This document shows, in pieces, positions 22,812 through 31,593 of a DNA stretch of 33,755 nt. The position numbers were made by a program, and so were the translations under genes. The DNA comes from Welwitschia mirabilis (taxonomy: Eukaryota > Gnetophyta > Gnetopsida > Welwitschiales). Location: assembly GCA_051453625.1 (NCBI GenBank), contig JBOZIK010000001.1, positions 199,448,550 to 199,482,304 on the forward strand, written 5' to 3'. The notes below the pieces were generated by a model. The model saw nothing but the letters and a program-made list of their open reading frames with translations. It was not told the DNA's origin and searched no databases. The first letter of the stretch is position 1, and every line of letters starts with the position of its first letter.

Positions 22812-23387
22812 AAGCTTTAATGTTTAGCTTATGTGTTTTTGTTCTCTCCTTTGTCATTGATGTCAAAAGGGATAGAATTAGTTATTTGTTGATGCCTGTT
22901 ACTTATTCTTTCAAATATAGTATGCTCTTGATGAATAGTTTATTTTGTAATGCTTGAATATGTATGATGGAATCAACATGCACTTAGCTCTATGTTTTCA
23001 ATAGTATCTCAAATCCTTTTTATGTAATTCATATGAACTTAACATTTTTAAATAATGAATATTAAAGTTTCAAATGGTTATCCCAATTCAAATATTGATA
23101 TCCCATATTGGAAATGAACTCTAAAAAGTATTAATGTTTGATATGTTAAATGGTTTATGTGATATCATTGTGCTTTTTATAAATATTATGTCCTTAACTC
23201 TCTAAGTGTGCATCTTAAAATTGTTTTATTATTAACAGAAAATTTAACTCTTTAAAATGTCTTAAATTGGTCTCAAAAGTTTTAATATTTTGTAAAAAAT
23301 GATAGGCATTTTGTGAGGGGGAGTTTTATAAGTCTTAAATATTTTTACAATTAAATATTATTTGCCATTAATGTCAAAAGGGAAGAG
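22812..23387 (+). promoter_or_regulatory. Region between third ORF and 3' LTR with several polypurine tracts
   Basis: Three purine tracts of the type that primes plus-strand DNA synthesis: AAAAGGGATAGAA at 22865-22877 (after GTCATTGATGTC), GAGGGGGAG at 23315-23323, and AAAAGGGAAGAG at 23376-23387 (after CCATTAATGTC), which directly abuts the LTR. Repeated polypurine tracts with a TGTCAAAAGGG context are a reported Sirevirus trait. The sequence between them is AT-rich and non-coding. Confidence 0.7.
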
Positions 23388-23824
23388 TGTTAGATTATGT
23401 TTCGTTAATTGACATCAAACTAATGTTTTCTATGTAGTAAATTTTATGTATCTTGTGTAGAAGATGTTAATCACTTATAGGTTAAATGTTAAAGCTAAGA
23501 TTATTGAATTCTGATCACTAAAAACCTATCAAGTTTACTTAGCCTCTTGAGGGATCAACCTGACTTTCAAAGGGTCGATCACACTTGAAGTAAACACTCA
23601 GAATTGAACTAAATTCAAAGGGATCAACTGTATTTCTGATGGGGTCCACTAGACCTATGATCTTAAGAGCCAGTATCCTTGAATCAAATGGTAAGGAGTC
23701 AATCAGATCTTTTATGGGGTCGATTGGATTTGTGAACCTAGTAATAGTATCCCTGAACTGAATAATAAAGGATTGACTAGATCTATAATGGGGTCAATTG
23801 AATTTGTGAACCTGAGAATAGTAC
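23388..23824 (+). repeat. 3' LTR of plus-strand Sirevirus, truncated by insertion
   Basis: It begins TGTTAGATTATG straight after a polypurine tract. Its first 160 bases are AT-rich; from 23552 it holds a tandem array. It ends abruptly at 23824, where the LTR of the minus-strand element starts. It carries U3 sequence that the gapped 5' LTR lacks, so the two LTRs cannot be compared here. Confidence 0.75.
23552..23823 (+). repeat. Four 69-75-base tandem units with paired octamers
   Basis: Units start at about 23552, 23621, 23695 and 23770. Each has two GTCGAC-like octamers: GATCAACC/GGTCGATC (23553/23573), GATCAACT/GGTCCACT (23622/23643), AGTCAATC/GGTCGATT (23697/23718) and GATTGACT/GGTCAATT (23771/23792). 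Spacing is 20-21 bases each time. Most differences from GGTCGACT are C-to-T or G-to-A changes at CpG. The later units also share TTTGTGAACCT-like sequence. Confidence 0.85.
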
Positions 23825-24374
23825 TGGAAATACAAATTGACCCTAGAGGGGGGTGAATAGGTTGCAAGAAAAATATTCATCCACTTTGAAGACCTACAAA
23901 TAAAAGTCAAACACTCCACTAAAATCACAGAATATTTTTAATGGTGGATAGACATAATCCTTCAGCTCTTAGACCACCTGTCTCTAGTTGGCATAGATTA
24001 ATCTCAAAGGATGATTTTCAGGCTTATCATAAACCTATACAATCACCAAAGGATTTTGAAACTAATTCACAACCACTAAGGAAAGTATATAAGCAAAGTT
24101 CATAAATGCACTGTTATGCTCCATAAGAACAAGATGCATAACAAGCTCTTATAAGCATAGGTACGAAGAGATGCTTTCAACATAAATCTGAATTCATAGT
24201 CATTTAAGTAAAGAGTGCTTGATGTAACATTTCAAATGTCAAAAGAGGTAACCTTCACTTTAGAAAGGAAGGTATCTAAATAGAGTAGCCAAAAAAGTTA
24301 GCTATTTAGAGATAAAAAGTAGATCATTGTAATAGATTCCATACTTTTTAATGAACTGCAAAGTATAATGGTTA

Positions 24375-24382
24375 TATTTATA
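24375..24382 (-). promoter_or_regulatory. TATA box of minus-strand 3' LTR
   Basis: The minus strand reads TATAAATA directly downstream of the octamer array, about 550 bases before the LTR end. Position and context match the TATA box of the other element's LTR. Confidence 0.55.
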
Positions 24383-24390
24383 ATATGTTG

Positions 24391-24945
24391 GGTCAACCTC
24401 AAAATAAACTCGATCACCTTAGTATTCGATCGCCCTTGTCTATTTTGTTTAGTCACCCTTCCTTAACTTAGATTTATTAGTCTATTATATAGAAACAATC
24501 AGTCACCCTTCAATAAATATGGGGTCGACCTTATTTAGGTTGCCTTATTTGAGATCTTGATTGACCTCTTTACGACGTTGCTGGGTAATACGTAGTCACC
24601 CTTAATTATACACTTGGTCACCCTTACTATTAGTAAACTAAAATTTGTAGAATACAATTCAGTTACCTTTGAGCATATGATAGGTCGCCCCTTTTTGTCT
24701 CAGCCTATAATAGATTTGAAAATTAGTTGCACTCTACAATATGCATAATCGTTCATGCTGGAACCAATCTTCATCTAATTAATATTTCAGTCGCCCTGAC
24801 TTAGAATCTTAGTCACCCAATTCTAAATTAGTTTTACCTTACTAACAGTCTAATCACTCTTTAAATTTCATATGGTCGCTCGCTTGTTATTTGGTATAAG
24901 TTCATATAACAGGTCAGTTACCTATATTTATATAATAGTTGCTCA
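24391..24945 (-). repeat. LTR array of about ten octamer pairs at 21-23-base spacing
   Basis: Plus-strand octamers of the form AGTCACCC or GGTCGCCC recur in pairs that start at 24391/24412, 24428/24451, 24501/24523, 24538/24559, 24594/24616, 24661/24683, 24725/24747, 24789/24811, 24852/24874 and 24916/24937. From 24594 on, successive pairs are 67, 64, 64, 63 and 64 bases apart. Sequence between the sites is hardly conserved, so the periodicity is carried by the octamers. Likely protein-binding sites in U3 (inference). Confidence 0.8.
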
Positions 24946-25021
24946 GTGATAGAAAATCTTAGCATAGTAACTAACTCCATAAAAACTCATTAATTTGATT
25001 AATAACAATAGGTTTTTAACA

Positions 25022-25036
25022 AACTCACCCTTTGTC
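25022..25036 (-). promoter_or_regulatory. Polypurine tract adjoining 3' LTR
   Basis: The minus strand reads GACAAAGGGTGAGTT just before the LTR's TGTTAAAAACC start. It is the plus-strand-synthesis primer, with the same context (TGACAAAGGG for TGTCAAAAGGG) as in the other element. A second tract, AAAAAGGAAAGA, lies at 25882-25871, soon after the third ORF. Confidence 0.7.
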
Positions 25037-25937
25037 ATTGATTAAAAAAAATACTATTTTAACATGCATGCTTTCCCTTAATCAAATAAATTTGCAATCA
25101 AGCTAAATTAACATGAGTTATTCAAGTAAAAAAATATTATTCACAAGAGANNNNNNNNNNNNNNNNNNNNNNNNNNNNNNNNNNNNNNNNNNNNNNNNNN
25201 NNNNNNNNNNNNNNNNNNNNNNNNNNNNNNNNNNNNNNNNNNNNNNNNNNNNNNNNNNNNNNNNNNNNNNNNNNNNNNNNNNNNNNNNNNNNNNNNNNNN
25301 NNNNNNNNNNNNNNNNNNNNNNNNNNNNNNNNNNNNNNNNNNNNNNNNNNNNNNNNNNNNNNNNNNNNNNNNNNNNNNNNNNNNNNNNNNNNNNNNNNNN
25401 NNNNNNNNNNNNNNNNNNNNNNNNNNNNNNNNNNNNNNNNNNNNNNNNNNNNNNNNNNNNNNNNNNNNNNNNNNNNNNNNNNNNNNNNNNNNNNNNNNNN
25501 NNNNNNNNNNNNNNNNNNNNNNNNNNNNNNNNNNNNNNNNNNNNNNNNNNNNNNNNNNNNNNNNNNNNNNNNNNNNNNNNNNNNNNNNNNNNNNNNNNNN
25601 NNNNNNNNNNNNNNNNNNNNNNNNNNNNNNNNNNNNNNNNNNNNNNNNNNNNNNNNNNNNNNNNNNNNNNNNNNNNNNNNNNNNNNNNNNNNNNNNNNNA
25701 AGCTAAATTAACATGAGTTTTTCAAGTAAAAAAATAGTTTTCACAAGAGAGATTTTTATTGGTAAAAAAAAATTTTATATTAATCAAAAAATTTAAATTT
25801 TGAGATACAACTAAAGGATTAGATTTGACATTAATAATTACAAAAATACATATGACAAAATACAATTTATTCTTTCCTTTTTGATGGAATCAAAAACAAG
25901 GAGTATAATGTGTGAGAGAGAAAGAGAAGAAAAAGAC
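25037..25937 (-). other. Non-coding region between third ORF and 3' LTR, with a 549-N gap
   Basis: AT-rich sequence holding the upstream polypurine tract at 25871-25882 and an N run at 25151-25699. The 51 bases ending at the left gap edge (25100-25150) and the 51 bases starting at the right gap edge (25700-25750) are the same sequence with three differences, offset by exactly 600. This looks like two overlapping contig ends that were not merged. Confidence 0.85.
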
Positions 25938-26960
25938 TTAATTAGACTCCGATCCTTCAAAAGACTATGCACCCTTATTTTGAGAAGTGTTAGTGACTAA
26001 AGTACCACTAGCAATGAGAGTAGCCTTGATATGCTTAGTGCGAGAATCGAGTCAGCACAAAAGATAAAAGATTTTTGGAGTGTGAAAGTCCTTAATCTTA
26101 GACCTGGAAGAAGAAGTAGGCTCCTCAAATATGTGCATCCTAGAGAGTGTGGCATAGTCAATAGGCTCCATGAGCTTCTAAATCTCTTATTGAGTAAGAT
26201 GAGGAATGTTAAAATACTGACAAATCTACGTAATAAGAAAAGGATACAGCAGGAAGTGCCACTTGTGAGGATGAGGCTAATTTATCATGTGCTTTAACAT
26301 AATGCCAGAAGCATCAATGTCATGTCTCATATCCAACGAGTAGAGAAGAAAGACCAAGTAGTTGGAGACTTCATCTCTGTTCCTAGCAATAGGAAGAAAA
26401 CTGTATGACAAAATTAAGTGCAGACGATAGAATCTGGAAAGAAGTTGAGAAGATTTGAGGGTCTTCTTCTAGGTAAGAGTAGCGCCACACAAATGCTGAG
26501 TGGCAATGTCCCTTTTTTTTCAAAGGACTTAGCCATGGACCAATATTCTTCCATGTTCCCTCGAGTTAGCTTAGTAAGGAAAGCTATCAAATCAATAGTT
26601 ATGTGTATTTCATGGCCAAAAACAGAGGTAATGGAAGTGGAGTAAGCAGCATCAAATTTAACATTTGAATAGAATAGGTGAGTGACTAAAGAATAACACG
26701 TACCTGAGACATGGAGGAATTAACTCCAGTTCACTTTCTCAAGAAGAGTCTAAACTTCCTTCAGACTGAGGAACTACATAGGTTCACAGGTACTCTTTAA
26801 TGCAATGGGACTAGACTTAAAATGCTTTTCAAAATACTCAATTTACTTTAAGCTCATTCTTGAAAAGATGTAGCTAGGAGGTTTGACAGCAAACTCCTTT
26901 CTTCTCTTCTTGGAACCGTTTCCTATCTATTGAGAAGTTATTTGAAGACCATATTTAAAG
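25938..26960 (-). pseudogene. Env-position third ORF, broken copy
   Basis: This is the counterpart of the plus-strand third ORF at 21765-22811, with unknown function. On the minus strand it opens with a Lys/Arg-rich segment (GSKKRRKEF, about 26915), as in the other copy. The middle matches the partner: L-H-L-I-L-S-Y-S-F-L-P-I for L-H-L-I-F-T-Y-N-F-L-P-L, and ATLSRMHIFEEP for ATLSHMHIFAP. It ends at the same ESN with a stop at 25940-25938. At least one frameshift lies near 26470, and about ten stops occur, mostly TAG or TAA at expected Gln codons. The initiator region is shifted. Finding the ORF in two diverged elements shows that it is a stable part of the family rather than a chance capture. 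Confidence 0.75.
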
Positions 26961-27539
26961 GAAAAAAATATGAAAAAGAAGAAGAGTAGGCCACAGGAGC
27001 TAAGAAAATAACAAAGGATGAAAAAAACAAATGAGTATTTGAAAAGAGGCAAGTGAATTCAAAAATTGATAGTGCACCATCTTCAACATGAGCGACCAAT
27101 TGACAAGGTCGATTGACCTATGTAAAATTTTAAAATTTAAACTATAAGGTAGCAGTCAACTATAAATTATGAGCAGTTGATCCTATGAGAGGAAGATTTT
27201 ACAGAAAAAACTAAGGCAAGGTTGGTCGACCTAAAGACAATGAGTGGTCGACTTGATCTAACTAGAAAAAGATCTCAATGAGGTTGATCTTAGAAGAAAG
27301 GGTGGTTGACCCATTAATGAAAAGATATAACACAAAATACTAAGATGAATCCAGTCAATCCGAATATATGGTTTGATTAACCCAGAGTAAAAATAAGTTT
27401 AACAAAAAAAACCAAAAGATAAACAGTCACCTCACTTTACTGAGGAGGTCGACTAAGGTTTGAGTTGATATAACAAAGAAAGTTTTGAATCCATTAACTA
27501 AACCTTAATGTTCAACTGAGGCTAGGTTTTCTAGGTTTT
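26961..27539 (-). promoter_or_regulatory. Spacer between RNase H and third ORF, with paired octamers
   Basis: The spacer holds GTCGAC-like octamers in pairs, at plus-strand positions 27154/27175, 27224/27246, 27282/27304, 27353/about 27373 and 27425/27447. Spacing is 20-22 bases within pairs and 58-72 between pairs. Further sites at 27091 and 27107 are 16 apart. Between the array and the third ORF is a CT-rich minus-strand leader. A CTATCAATTTTTG string at about 27065-27053 could be a decayed TATA box. The layout copies the plus-strand element's array-TATA-leader-ORF order. Confidence 0.65.
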
Positions 27540-28160
27540 TTTAAGACATGATACCCAGAAAGTAATGAAGTGTAGCAAAGCGATCATATGATAAAGGTTT
27601 CATAAAATTATTGGCTAATTGATTTTGAGTATAAACATATTCTAGTGTAATAAATTTCTTTTCTACCAAGTCTTAGATAAAGTAATACCTAAGATCAATG
27701 TGCTTAGTGCGAGTGTGTTGAACTAGGCTATGAGTGATTTGATTAGCACTTAAGTTGTTGTATAGAATAGGAACTTTAGTGATGTCTAGGCCATAATATT
27801 TTAAAGTTTCTTTCATTCATAGCATCTAAGTGCAATAGGATCTAGTAGCTATGTATTTAGCTTTGACTGTAGAGAGAGATATAGAGCATTGTTTCTTATT
27901 GTATCAAGCTGTGAGGTAATTTCCAAAGAAGAAACATCCACAACTTATGCTATTTTGATTATCTTTATAGCTAGCCTAGTTCATATCACTATAACCTATT
28001 AAGCTTAAAGGAGTATTACTTAAATATCATAAACCAAAATCAAGAGTACCTTTTACATAGCAAAGTATCCTCTTTGCAGTAATAAGATAAGATTCTTTTA
28101 GTTTACTTTACTACTTGGCATACAAACCAACGTTAAATGCTATGTCAGGATGACTAGCTG
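27540..28160 (-). pseudogene. Sirevirus RNase H domain, broken
   Basis: This domain removes the RNA template during reverse transcription. On the minus strand LIGYSDMN*ASYKDNQNS at about 28005 stands for the family's LIGYSDADWAGC--DRKS. GCFFFGNYL follows, then LSTVKAKYIATRS at about 27870, where the family has LSTAEAEYIA, so two acidic residues became Lys. Next are ILWMKQTLKYYG-type sequence, VQHTRTKHIDLRYYFI (about 27720-27673), EYVYTQNQLA and a final LGIMS near 27550. The order of motifs is complete. Stops and acidic-to-Lys changes make it inactive. Confidence 0.85.
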
Positions 28161-29070
28161 TTAGATACAAGAGGCTTCCAATAATACTATGATATAACTT
28201 TTGGTCCACATCCTCAGCTTCTTCATCTAGAGAAAGTTTAATGTTCATATCCATTAGAGAGTTCATACACTTAGCATTTTCAAGTCTAAATTTTTTGATT
28301 AGATCTAAAGAGTATTTCTTCTGACTTATAAAGATACCATTTTTATGTTGTTGGATTTATAGGCCTAAAACCATGTGAACTGGTTCAACCATACTCATTT
28401 CAAACTCAGAACTCATCAAATTTGCAAAATTATTTGGTAATATTTCATTAGTTAATCCAAAAAAATGTCATCTACATATATTAAAACCAAAATTAAATCA
28501 TCATTCAATCACTTTCTAAATAAAGTTCTACCAATAGAGCCTCTAGTAAAACTATGTTGAAGTAAAAAAAGAGGAAATCTTTTTGTACCATGTTCTAGAA
28601 GCTTATTTTAACCCATACAAATCCTTGTGAAGTTTGTACACATAATCTAGTTTATAAGGATCAGCAAAGCCTTGTGGTTGTTACACATAAACTTCTTCCT
28701 CAATGTGTTCATTTAGAAAGTCACTCTTTATATTCATTTAAAAAACTTTGATTTTCTTATAATAGGCAAAAGCTAGAAACATCCTTATAGACTCTAGTAT
28801 AGCAACAGGAGCAAATGTGTCACTACAATCTACTCCTTCTATTTGAGAGTACCGTTGAGCCACAAGTCTAGCTTTATTCTTGGTTATCTCATTCTCTTCA
28901 TTTACTTATTTTCTAAAAATTCATTTTATTCCTATAACATTTTTTCTGGTTGGTTTAGGAACAAGAGACTACACCTGATTTCAGGAGAATTATTCAAGTT
29001 CTTCTTACCTTACATTCATTCAACAAGGATTAGATTCAGCATCCTCAAAGGTTCTTGGTTCCACCTAAAA
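28161..29070 (-). pseudogene. Sirevirus reverse transcriptase, broken
   Basis: On the minus strand KARLVAQRYSQIEGVD and then DTFAPVA (about 28870-28800) open the domain. Motif A reads *MNIKSDFLNEH: the catalytic Asp is Asn, at 28734-28732. QPQGFADPYKLDYVYKLHK and LYGLK follow, then YVDD at 28478-28467 with both aspartates intact. FEMSMVEPVHMVLGL, GIFISQKKYSLDLIKKF and SIIGSLLYLTASHPDIAF (about 28200-28145) complete the palm and connection. The YVDDI-FG form and the LYLTASHPDI block are typical of copia RT. It is broken by stops and small shifts, for example around 28500-28600. Confidence 0.88.
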
Positions 29071-30145
29071 TAATAGAGAGATATAAGTACTAAAATTCTT
29101 AAGAGAGTTCCTAGTGATAATACCTTATTGAACATTTCCAATGATTGAGTTTAAAGGATAATCCTTGAGTTCTTTGATTTCTAGTATTGTTTTATGTCTT
29201 GAGTCATCTCTGTTATGGTATAAAGAAGAATGAACTAAATCTTCATCAAGTTCAGAGGATTTTTTGGTATCAGGTACATCATGAATTTTTACATTTATAG
29301 AGTCTTCTATATGAAGAGTGCATTTGTTAAACACTCTATAAGCTTTACCTGATTAAGAGTATCCTAAGAAAATTCCTTTATTAGATTTAGAATCAAATTT
29401 AGCTAAATCCTCTCTATATCTCAGGATGAATTACTTACTTTCAAAGGTTTTAAAATAAGTTATATTTGGCTTCTTTCCTTTCTAGAGTTCATAAGAAGTT
29501 TTAGAAGTTCCAGGTCTTAAATAAACTTTGTTTGAAATATGACATGCTATGTTTACTGCTTCAACCCAAAATCTTTTTAGAATATCTTTATCATTTAGCA
29601 TAACTCTTGCCATATCTAATAGTGTTCGATGTTTTCTTTCTGCTATCCTATTTTGTTGAGGAGTTGTTGGAGCTAAGAATTCATGGTCAATTTTATTTGA
29701 GTTGTAATAATACTTGAATCTTTTATTTTCAAACTCTTTATCATGATCACTTAGAGCCTTCTTAATTACATACCGCTTTTCAATTTGGGATTTCTTGCAA
29801 ATTCTAACAAAGTTATCATAAGCATCAAATTTAGCATGAAGAAAAGCTACCTAAGAAAATCTAGAAAAATCATCAATCATAACTAAAAAATATCTTTTTT
29901 TAGATAAGCTTGTTGTTTGAATAGGGTCAACCAAGTCCATATAAATTAAATCTGATAGCTTGCTAGTAGTAATATCACTAATTCTTTTATGAGAAGCTCT
30001 AGTTTGTTTCCATTTTTTGAAAGTGTCGCATAAGCCTTTATGAGTGATAGAAAGTTTTGGTAGACCTTTAACAATCTCAACATAACATATTTTCTTCAAA
30101 ATTTCAAAGCTAATATGATCTAAATGTTAATGCCAGATAATGTCT
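29071..30145 (-). pseudogene. Sirevirus pre-integrase and integrase, broken
   Basis: This enzyme inserts the cDNA. The pre-integrase block reads WH*HLDHISFEILKKI from 30141, with KGLPKLSITHKGLC after it. The catalytic triad is still visible: D in MDLVDP (29937-29935), D in SDHDKEFEN (29748-29746) and E in RIAERKHRT (29640-29638). YFLVMIDDFSRFS lies between the first two, and SYEL-KGKKPNI and KGIFLGYS mark the C-terminal side near 29440-29350. An acidic tail with NKCTLHIEDSINVK (about 29330) leads into RT. Fewer stops than elsewhere; HHCC ligands are partly lost. This is the more complete of two integrase heads. Confidence 0.87.
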
Positions 30146-30187
30146 TCTTGAATATGAGAAGAGAGACAAATAGAATTTCTTAACTAT

Positions 30188-30652
30188 TTACATTATAAAC
30201 ATTTTATGTCTAATTGCTACAAGTAATATCTGATTCGTTTTATCATGTTTTACTATATACTTATTTTTATCAAATGATACTTTATGACCTCTATTACAAA
30301 TTTGACTAATGCTTAGCAGATTATACTTTAAGCCTTTAACAAATAACACATTATGAATATTAGGTAAATTACATCCATTGTTGCTTCCAATCCCTTCAAT
30401 TCGAGCTCTTCTATTATTGTCAAATGTCACTTCTTCTCCATCATATTACTTGAATTTGATGAAGTTAGACTTATCACCTATCATATATCTAAAGCAACCA
30501 CTCTCAAGATACCAGTAAAAATGATTAGTTTCCTTTAAATCTATCTGAATTAATAGGCTTTTATTTGAGAACTTTGAAATCCACCTTATGCATTTGTTTT
30601 TGTTTGTACTATGATTATAGTTTGGAGAGAAGGTAAACTTAGAACCTAGCAT
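30188..30652 (-). pseudogene. Sirevirus protease, copy A
   Basis: Aspartic protease of gag-pol. WYLESGCFRYMIGDKSNF on the minus strand (from 30514) has the catalytic DSG changed to ESG (GAG at 30505-30503). NLPNIHNVLFVKGLKYNLLS and then ISQICNRGHKVSFDKNKY follow. Copy B at 31594-31926 is the same segment with its DSG intact. There is one stop between the two open stretches (about 30443). Confidence 0.87.
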
Positions 30653-30659
30653 GAAGTGA

Positions 30660-31150
30660 GGAAATCAACTTTTGTGAAAAATGCAATCAATCTTTGAGTG
30701 TTACTTTTATTGTAATAATGACAGATAATGTTTGCTAATGAGTATTTGGAATTTACTTTAGTCAACGGTTCAAAATAAGAAACATGATTTGATCAAGTAT
30801 GAAAAAGACTAGAAGAATGTTTACTAGACAGAGTCCNNNNAGATATCATTGAATTTGATTCAAGTTTGTTTTTCAACTCTTTAATTTCCCTTTCTCTATA
30901 TTCTAACGTATCTAATAGATTTTTGTTTTCTTTCTTTAGATTGCTTACTCTAAGGACTAGATTTTAACATTCCATATAGAGCTCCACTTCTATTTCATTG
31001 AGCGTATTATTATCATCAAAAGAATCAATGGTGGATGAGGAACATACCTTTTCATCTATAAAAGTCATAAGAGAAATTCCATCTTGCTCTAAATCTGAGT
31101 TCTATTTGCTCTCACTTTTTTCATCATCTCATCTTGCTGACAAGACGTTC
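30660..31150 (-). pseudogene. gag: Sirevirus gag C-terminal tail, copy A
   Basis: Acidic and coiled-coil tail of gag. On the minus strand from 31150 come an E/S-rich segment, NSDLEQDGISLMTFIDEK, then SFDDNNTLNEIEVELYMEC and LKKENKNLLDTLEYRERE. It corresponds base for base to 32150-32480 (copy B), about 85-90% alike by eye. Gag upstream of this point is missing in copy A: the sequence stops at the 100-N gap. A 4-N run sits at 30837-30840. Confidence 0.85.
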
Positions 31151-31250
31151 NNNNNNNNNNNNNNNNNNNNNNNNNNNNNNNNNNNNNNNNNNNNNNNNNN
31201 NNNNNNNNNNNNNNNNNNNNNNNNNNNNNNNNNNNNNNNNNNNNNNNNNN
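31151..31250. other. Assembly gap (100 N) at a repeat boundary
   Basis: An unknown-size gap that separates two direct copies of the same gag-tail/protease/integrase-head segment. On the minus strand copy B stops inside the integrase head, and copy A restarts inside the gag tail. Confidence 1.
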
Positions 31251-31510
31251 ATCTTGCTATTTGAATAGAAACAATCAAATCCATATGAATTAAATCTAAT
31301 GGCTTGCTAGTAGTAATATCACTAATTTTCAATGAGAAGCTCTAGTTTGTTTTCCTTTTTGATAAGCGTCACATAAGCCTTTGTGAGTAATTGAAAGTTT
31401 TGGAAGAGCTTTAACAATATCATTACGACATATTTTCTTCAAAATTTCAAAGGTAATGTGACCTAAATGTTGATATCAGATAACATCTTCTTAAATGTGA
31501 GAAGAGAAAC
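31251..31510 (-). pseudogene. Pre-integrase and integrase head, copy B (cut by gap)
   Basis: On the minus strand LGHITFEILKKICRNDIVKA begins the block (about 31460), then LPKLSITHKGLCDA, KGKQTRASH and LDLIHMDL, which ends near the first catalytic Asp just before the gap. It matches 29922-30145 (copy A). The rest of integrase, RT and RNase H is not present for this copy. Confidence 0.85.
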
Positions 31511-31593
31511 AAATAGAATTACTTGACTGATTTGCACAGTAAACATTTTGTGTCTTATTGATACTAGTAATAACCGATCCATTTTACCATGTT

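Larger units (their letters stand above)
18395..23824 (+). mobile_element. Sirevirus-type Ty1/copia element, pol-deleted
   Basis: In order on the plus strand: partial 5' LTR (18395-19161), initiator-tRNA primer site (19165), gag (19243-20700), aspartic protease (20880-21190), a spacer with paired octamers (21431-21541), a third ORF (21765-22811), several polypurine tracts (22865, 23315, 23376) and the start of a 3' LTR (23388). The Sirevirus assignment rests on the UBN2-type gag with an IQ-Y-S-Y-KGF-H-NEC knuckle, the long acidic coiled-coil gag tail, repeated polypurine tracts and the C-rich CATCCCCCCTTTAGGG LTR end. Integrase, RT and RNase H are absent. The 3' LTR stops at 23824, where a minus-strand Sirevirus LTR begins, so this element is older than its neighbour. 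Confidence 0.85.
23825..25021 (-). repeat. 3' LTR of minus-strand Sirevirus (1197 bases)
   Basis: On the plus strand it begins TGGAAATACAAATTGACC and ends TTTTTAACA, so it has the TG...CA termini of an LTR. A polypurine tract adjoins the 25021 end. On the minus strand the order is an AT-rich start, the paired-octamer array (24945-24391), a TATA box (24382-24375), about 550 transcribed bases, and the C-rich terminal motif (plus-strand CCCTAGAGGGGGGTGAATAGG, cut here to CTAGAGGGGGGTG, at about 23842). Its terminal 285 bases align with 33470-33755. Confidence 0.85.

Noticed and set aside
24391-24945. CRISPR-like array
   Set aside because: Sites are octamers with irregular, non-unique spacers inside a plant LTR; there are no long exact direct repeats.
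25113-25706. Open frame of 197 codons on the plus strand
   Set aside because: It runs through the 549-N gap; only about a dozen real codons.
26031-26645. Plus-strand open stretches of 88 and 75 codons
   Set aside because: They lie antisense to the minus-strand third ORF, which has clear similarity to the other copy.
28843-29073. Plus-strand open stretch of 76 codons
   Set aside because: Antisense to the start of the minus-strand RT.
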